From an uncultured bacterium (GTDB lineage: Bacteria; Bacillota; Clostridia; Oscillospirales; Ruminococcaceae): 64,000 bases of DNA. Under the pieces are notes generated by a model. It worked only from the letters and a program-made list of their open reading frames with translations. It did not search any database and had not been told where the DNA came from. Shown here in pieces: positions 61,716 through 64,000 of this stretch (its first letter is position 1; each line of letters begins with the position of its first letter). The stretch lies in the NCBI GenBank assembly GCA_934875375.1, contig CAKXHL010000001.1, positions 186,001 to 250,000 on the forward strand, written 5' to 3'. The translations under genes and the position numbers were made by a program.

Positions 61716-62576
61716 ATGATCAGCTTTTCCGATGCATGGCTTAATTTGGTGAATGTCGTCAAAAGCTTTAGGCCGACTGACGTTTTGGATATTCTGATTA
61801 CTTCTTTTTTGGTTTATAAATTGATTACCTGGGCGAAAGTTACCCGGACCGGCCAACTGGTCAAGGGGCTGCTGGCGCTGGTGATTGCTTATTTTTTAGC
61901 AGATTGGATGCAGCTGCAAACCATGAAATACGCCATGCAGTATTTATTCAGCAACGGTTTGATTTTGCTGGCGGTTATTTTTCAGCCGGAACTGCGCACG
62001 GCGCTGGAACGAGTTGGCCGCAGCCGGATTTCCAAACTGGAATTGTTTTCCCATCAGGAGGAAAAATCGGTGGATCAGCAATGGAAAACAGCAATCGGGG
62101 CGATTTGTGAGGCTGCGCCGGTTCTTTCCCGGCAGAAAACCGGCGCATTGATGGTGATTGAAAGAAAATCCCGGTTGGGAGAAATCATCAAAACCGGTAC
62201 GATCATTGATTCCGTTCCCAGTATGGAGTTGATTGGAAACATTTTTTTCCATAATTCTCCTCTGCACGACGGTGCGATGATACTGCGGGATGGAAAATTG
62301 TATGCTGCAGGCTGTTTTTTGCCTCTTTCAGATAATTACGATATCAGCAAGCAGTTGGGGACCCGGCACCGGGCAGCGCTGGGGATGAGTGAAAATTCCG
62401 ACGCGCTGGTCATTGTTGTCTCAGAGGAAAACGGTGTAATCTCAGTGGCGCTGGAAGGAAAGCTGACCCGCGGTTATGATGCGGAAATGCTGCGCGAGCT
62501 TCTGGAAAAAACGCTTCTGCCTGAAAAAAAGGCTGAAGATAAAAAGCCAGGATTTTGGAGGGCGATTACAAAATGA
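61716..62576 (+). CDS. cdaA: Diadenylate cyclase CdaA
   Basis: Makes c-di-AMP from two ATP. ATG 61716 behind AGGAGGA gives 286 residues: three N-terminal membrane helices (about 10-85), then the DAC domain with LHDGAMILRDGKLYAAGC (DGA) and GTRHRAALGMSE (RHR). The C-terminus is lysine-rich. The stop overlaps cdaR as ATGA, the conserved cdaAR arrangement. Confidence 0.96.
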   Translation: MISFSDAWLNLVNVVKSFRPTDVLDILITSFLVYKLITWAKVTRTGQLVKGLLALVIAYFLADWMQLQTMKYAMQYLFSNGLILLAVIFQPELRTALERVGRSRISKLELFSHQEEKSVDQQWKTAIGAICEAAPVLSRQKTGALMVIERKSRLGEIIKTGTIIDSVPSMELIGNIFFHNSPLHDGAMILRDGKLYAAGCFLPLSDNYDISKQLGTRHRAALGMSENSDALVIVVSEENGVISVALEGKLTRGYDAEMLRELLEKTLLPEKKAEDKKPGFWRAITK

Positions 62577-63838
62577 AAATTCCAAAATTCCATCTGGATT
62601 CCCTTTGGCAGAATAATACCTTCTTCAAAGTAATTTCAGTCGTGATTGCCTGTATCATTTGGATAGTGGTGGCAATGAATATGAAAACGGATATTCCCCG
62701 GGAAATCAAAGAGGTTCCGGTTACGATGGATAACCAAACCTCCTTTATTACCAGAATGGGGCTTACTATTATTGGGGATGAAAGTCTGTTTGTAGATGTT
62801 ACCATCGAAGGGCAAAGACTGGTAGTCGGTAGCATCAAACCAGAGGATATTGCTGTGTCAGTTGATTTGGGTTCGGTCAATGGAGCGGGAAACTTTTCAT
62901 TGCCTCTGGTGGCGGAAAATGTATCAGGCAAGGATTTTGCCATTTCCTCGATTTCTCCATCTACGGTAAATCTAAAATTTGACCGAATGGTTACGAAGAA
63001 GTTCAATGTAGACGTGAAAATGGAAGGTTTGGTTGTTCCAGAAGAAGGCTACCTGATGGAGGAAGCTGTTGTTAGCCCAACGCAGGTATCTGTAACGGGA
63101 CCGGATACGGATATTGCTAAGATCGCCAAGTGTGTGGTATCGGTGGATCATGAGGGAAGTCTGACGAAAACCACAGCGTTTACTTCAGATATTGTTTTGC
63201 TGGATAAAGATGGAAATAAAATTGAAACATCTGGATTGACGATGGATGTCAAGCAAGCAGAAGTAACGGTGCCGATTTTAAAAACGGTTGATCTTCCGGT
63301 AAAGGTTGAATTCTTAAACGCTCCCACAAACTTGGATTTGGAAGAATTGGAATATGCCGTTTCCAATGAAACCGTTACAGTGGCAGGTCCAGTAGATGAA
63401 ATTGATAAATATAGCGAAATTATCTTGGGGTACATTGATTTTAAAGCGCTGGATTTGGAAAGCAACTTTACTTTTGATGTGGAATTGCCGGGAAATTTCA
63501 TCAATGTGGCTCATACAGAAACGGTGACGGTTACTTTTGATTGGACAGATATGGTGGCCAAGGAATTTACCGTTACCAATCTTTCCTTGGTGAATGTACC
63601 ATCAGATTACGATGCCAGGCTTCTTACCGACAGAGTAACAAAGGTTAAAATCATTGGCCCAGCGCAGGTTTTGGAAACAATGACCGCAGATGATTTGGTA
63701 GGGCAGATTGATCTGAGCAAACGATCAGTCGAAACAGGGCAATTTAAAACGGCAGTGACAATCTCAGCACCATCAAAAAATCTCGTCTGGGCAGTGGGAG
63801 ATTATACGGCAGTGGTAGTCATCAGCGAAAAAGACTAA
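62573..63838 (+). CDS. cdaR: YbbR-domain protein, CdaA regulator CdaR
   Basis: Extracytoplasmic regulator of CdaA. ATG 62573 overlaps the cdaA stop; GGAGGG is 10 bases upstream. The 421-residue protein has one N-terminal membrane helix (about 22-42) and about four YbbR repeats marked by VPVTMDNQ, VEGLVVPEEGYLMEEAVVSPTQVSVTGP, LPVKVEFLNAPTNL and NVPSDYDARLLTDRVTKVKIIGP. glmM, the usual next gene, is not the one that follows. Confidence 0.93.
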   Translation: MKIPKFHLDSLWQNNTFFKVISVVIACIIWIVVAMNMKTDIPREIKEVPVTMDNQTSFITRMGLTIIGDESLFVDVTIEGQRLVVGSIKPEDIAVSVDLGSVNGAGNFSLPLVAENVSGKDFAISSISPSTVNLKFDRMVTKKFNVDVKMEGLVVPEEGYLMEEAVVSPTQVSVTGPDTDIAKIAKCVVSVDHEGSLTKTTAFTSDIVLLDKDGNKIETSGLTMDVKQAEVTVPILKTVDLPVKVEFLNAPTNLDLEELEYAVSNETVTVAGPVDEIDKYSEIILGYIDFKALDLESNFTFDVELPGNFINVAHTETVTVTFDWTDMVAKEFTVTNLSLVNVPSDYDARLLTDRVTKVKIIGPAQVLETMTADDLVGQIDLSKRSVETGQFKTAVTISAPSKNLVWAVGDYTAVVVISEKD

Positions 63839-63861
63839 TTTATTTGCATGGATGGAATATG

Positions 63862-63896
63862 AACCGTCTGGACCCAATGTTCAGACGGTTTCTTTG
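63862..63896 (+). terminator. Terminator after cdaR
   Basis: AACCGTCTG (63862-63870) pairs with CAGACGGTT (63882-63890) around an 11-base loop, then TCTTTG. Confidence 0.75.
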
Positions 63897-63914
63897 TGAA
63901 AAGAGGGGATACGC

Positions 63915-64000
63915 GTGGCAATTATTTTGACGGGAATCTGTACGGAACTGGACGATCCGTTTGAAAAAGCGGTGCAAACAGCGCGAAAACAGCTGAAAGT
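63915..64000 (+). CDS. N-terminus of a possible FAD-dependent dehydrogenase, 3' partial
   Basis: GTG 63915 follows AGAGGGGAT and opens a frame to the window edge: (M)AIILTGICTELDDPFEKA and then VQTARKQLKV. The pattern of a first strand, an acidic turn and a basic helix resembles the N-terminus of the COG2509 FAD-dependent dehydrogenases often found near cdaR. Twenty-eight residues are too few for certainty. Confidence 0.4.
   Translation, partial: MAIILTGICTELDDPFEKAVQTARKQLK

Noticed and set aside
1..64000. CRISPR array, prophage, transposase or tRNA genes
   Set aside because: No regularly spaced repeats, integrase, transposase or cloverleaf-like sequence was seen; gene content and base use are even.

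Overview
The window looks like a stretch of chromosome from an anaerobic, endospore-forming clostridium (Bacillota, Eubacteriales), most likely near the Oscillospiraceae/Ruminococcaceae. This is inferred from a roughly 50% GC, AddAB, the infC-rpmI-rplT order, a complete Rnf complex, an N-terminal-rubredoxin rubrerythrin, a BofC-type protein, a CD1247-like protein, CarD, and many TTG/GTG starts behind strong AGGAGG sites. I see no rRNA, tRNA, CRISPR array, insertion sequence or prophage. It is mostly core genome; the interest lies in regulatory leaders and a few unusual proteins.

Layout. 1-6322: addB (cut by the left edge) and addA. 6341-7700: promoter, L20-type leader and infC-rpmI-rplT, with infC starting at AUU. 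7720-15999: an rRNA methyltransferase, dprA, topA, trmFO, plsX, rnc and a radical SAM gene, the last six tightly packed with several overlapping stop/start codons. 15990-25419: smc, ftsY, rdgB, yhbY, nadD, yqeK, rsfS and leuS. 25433-29005: rpsU behind two promoters and a folded leader, then yqeG, an endonuclease IV-like gene, aroQ, efp and a CD1247-like acidic protein.

29266-36485: apbE, a Gx transporter and rnfCDGEAB. ApbE would attach FMN to RnfD and RnfG. RnfG has two FMN-binding domains, hence two candidate flavinylation sites. 36602-37338: a reverse rubrerythrin with a perfect inverted repeat at its promoter. 37496-43191: an alanine/glycine:cation symporter behind an unidentified leader, a BofC C-terminal-domain protein, a class A penicillin-binding protein and queA. 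43230-46010: asd, dapA and an unrecognised 144-residue gene. 46086-49792: a DUF134-NifX fusion, a one-domain EamA transporter, tgt, yajC and a TIGR04086 membrane protein.

49924-57561 (minus strand) is one glycine cleavage operon under a tandem glycine riboswitch with a terminator: gcvT, a flavin reductase, gcvH, gcvPA, gcvPB, a lipoate ligase and lpdA. It holds the whole pathway, including lipoylation of GcvH. A UPF0126/TRIC channel-like gene and a GyrI-like gene diverge from it. 59333-60152 holds an unknown 98-residue gene overlapping a CarD-type gene that is broken by a frameshift at a T6 tract with the form of a -1 slippery heptamer. 60277-64000: ispD-ispF, cdaA-cdaR (c-di-AMP synthesis and its regulator) and the first bases of a possible FAD-dependent dehydrogenase.

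Functionally, glycine cleavage yields NADH and one-carbon units, and Rnf couples reduced ferredoxin/NAD+ chemistry to an ion gradient. Together with the amino-acid symporter this suggests amino-acid-fermenting energy metabolism; that is inference from gene content.
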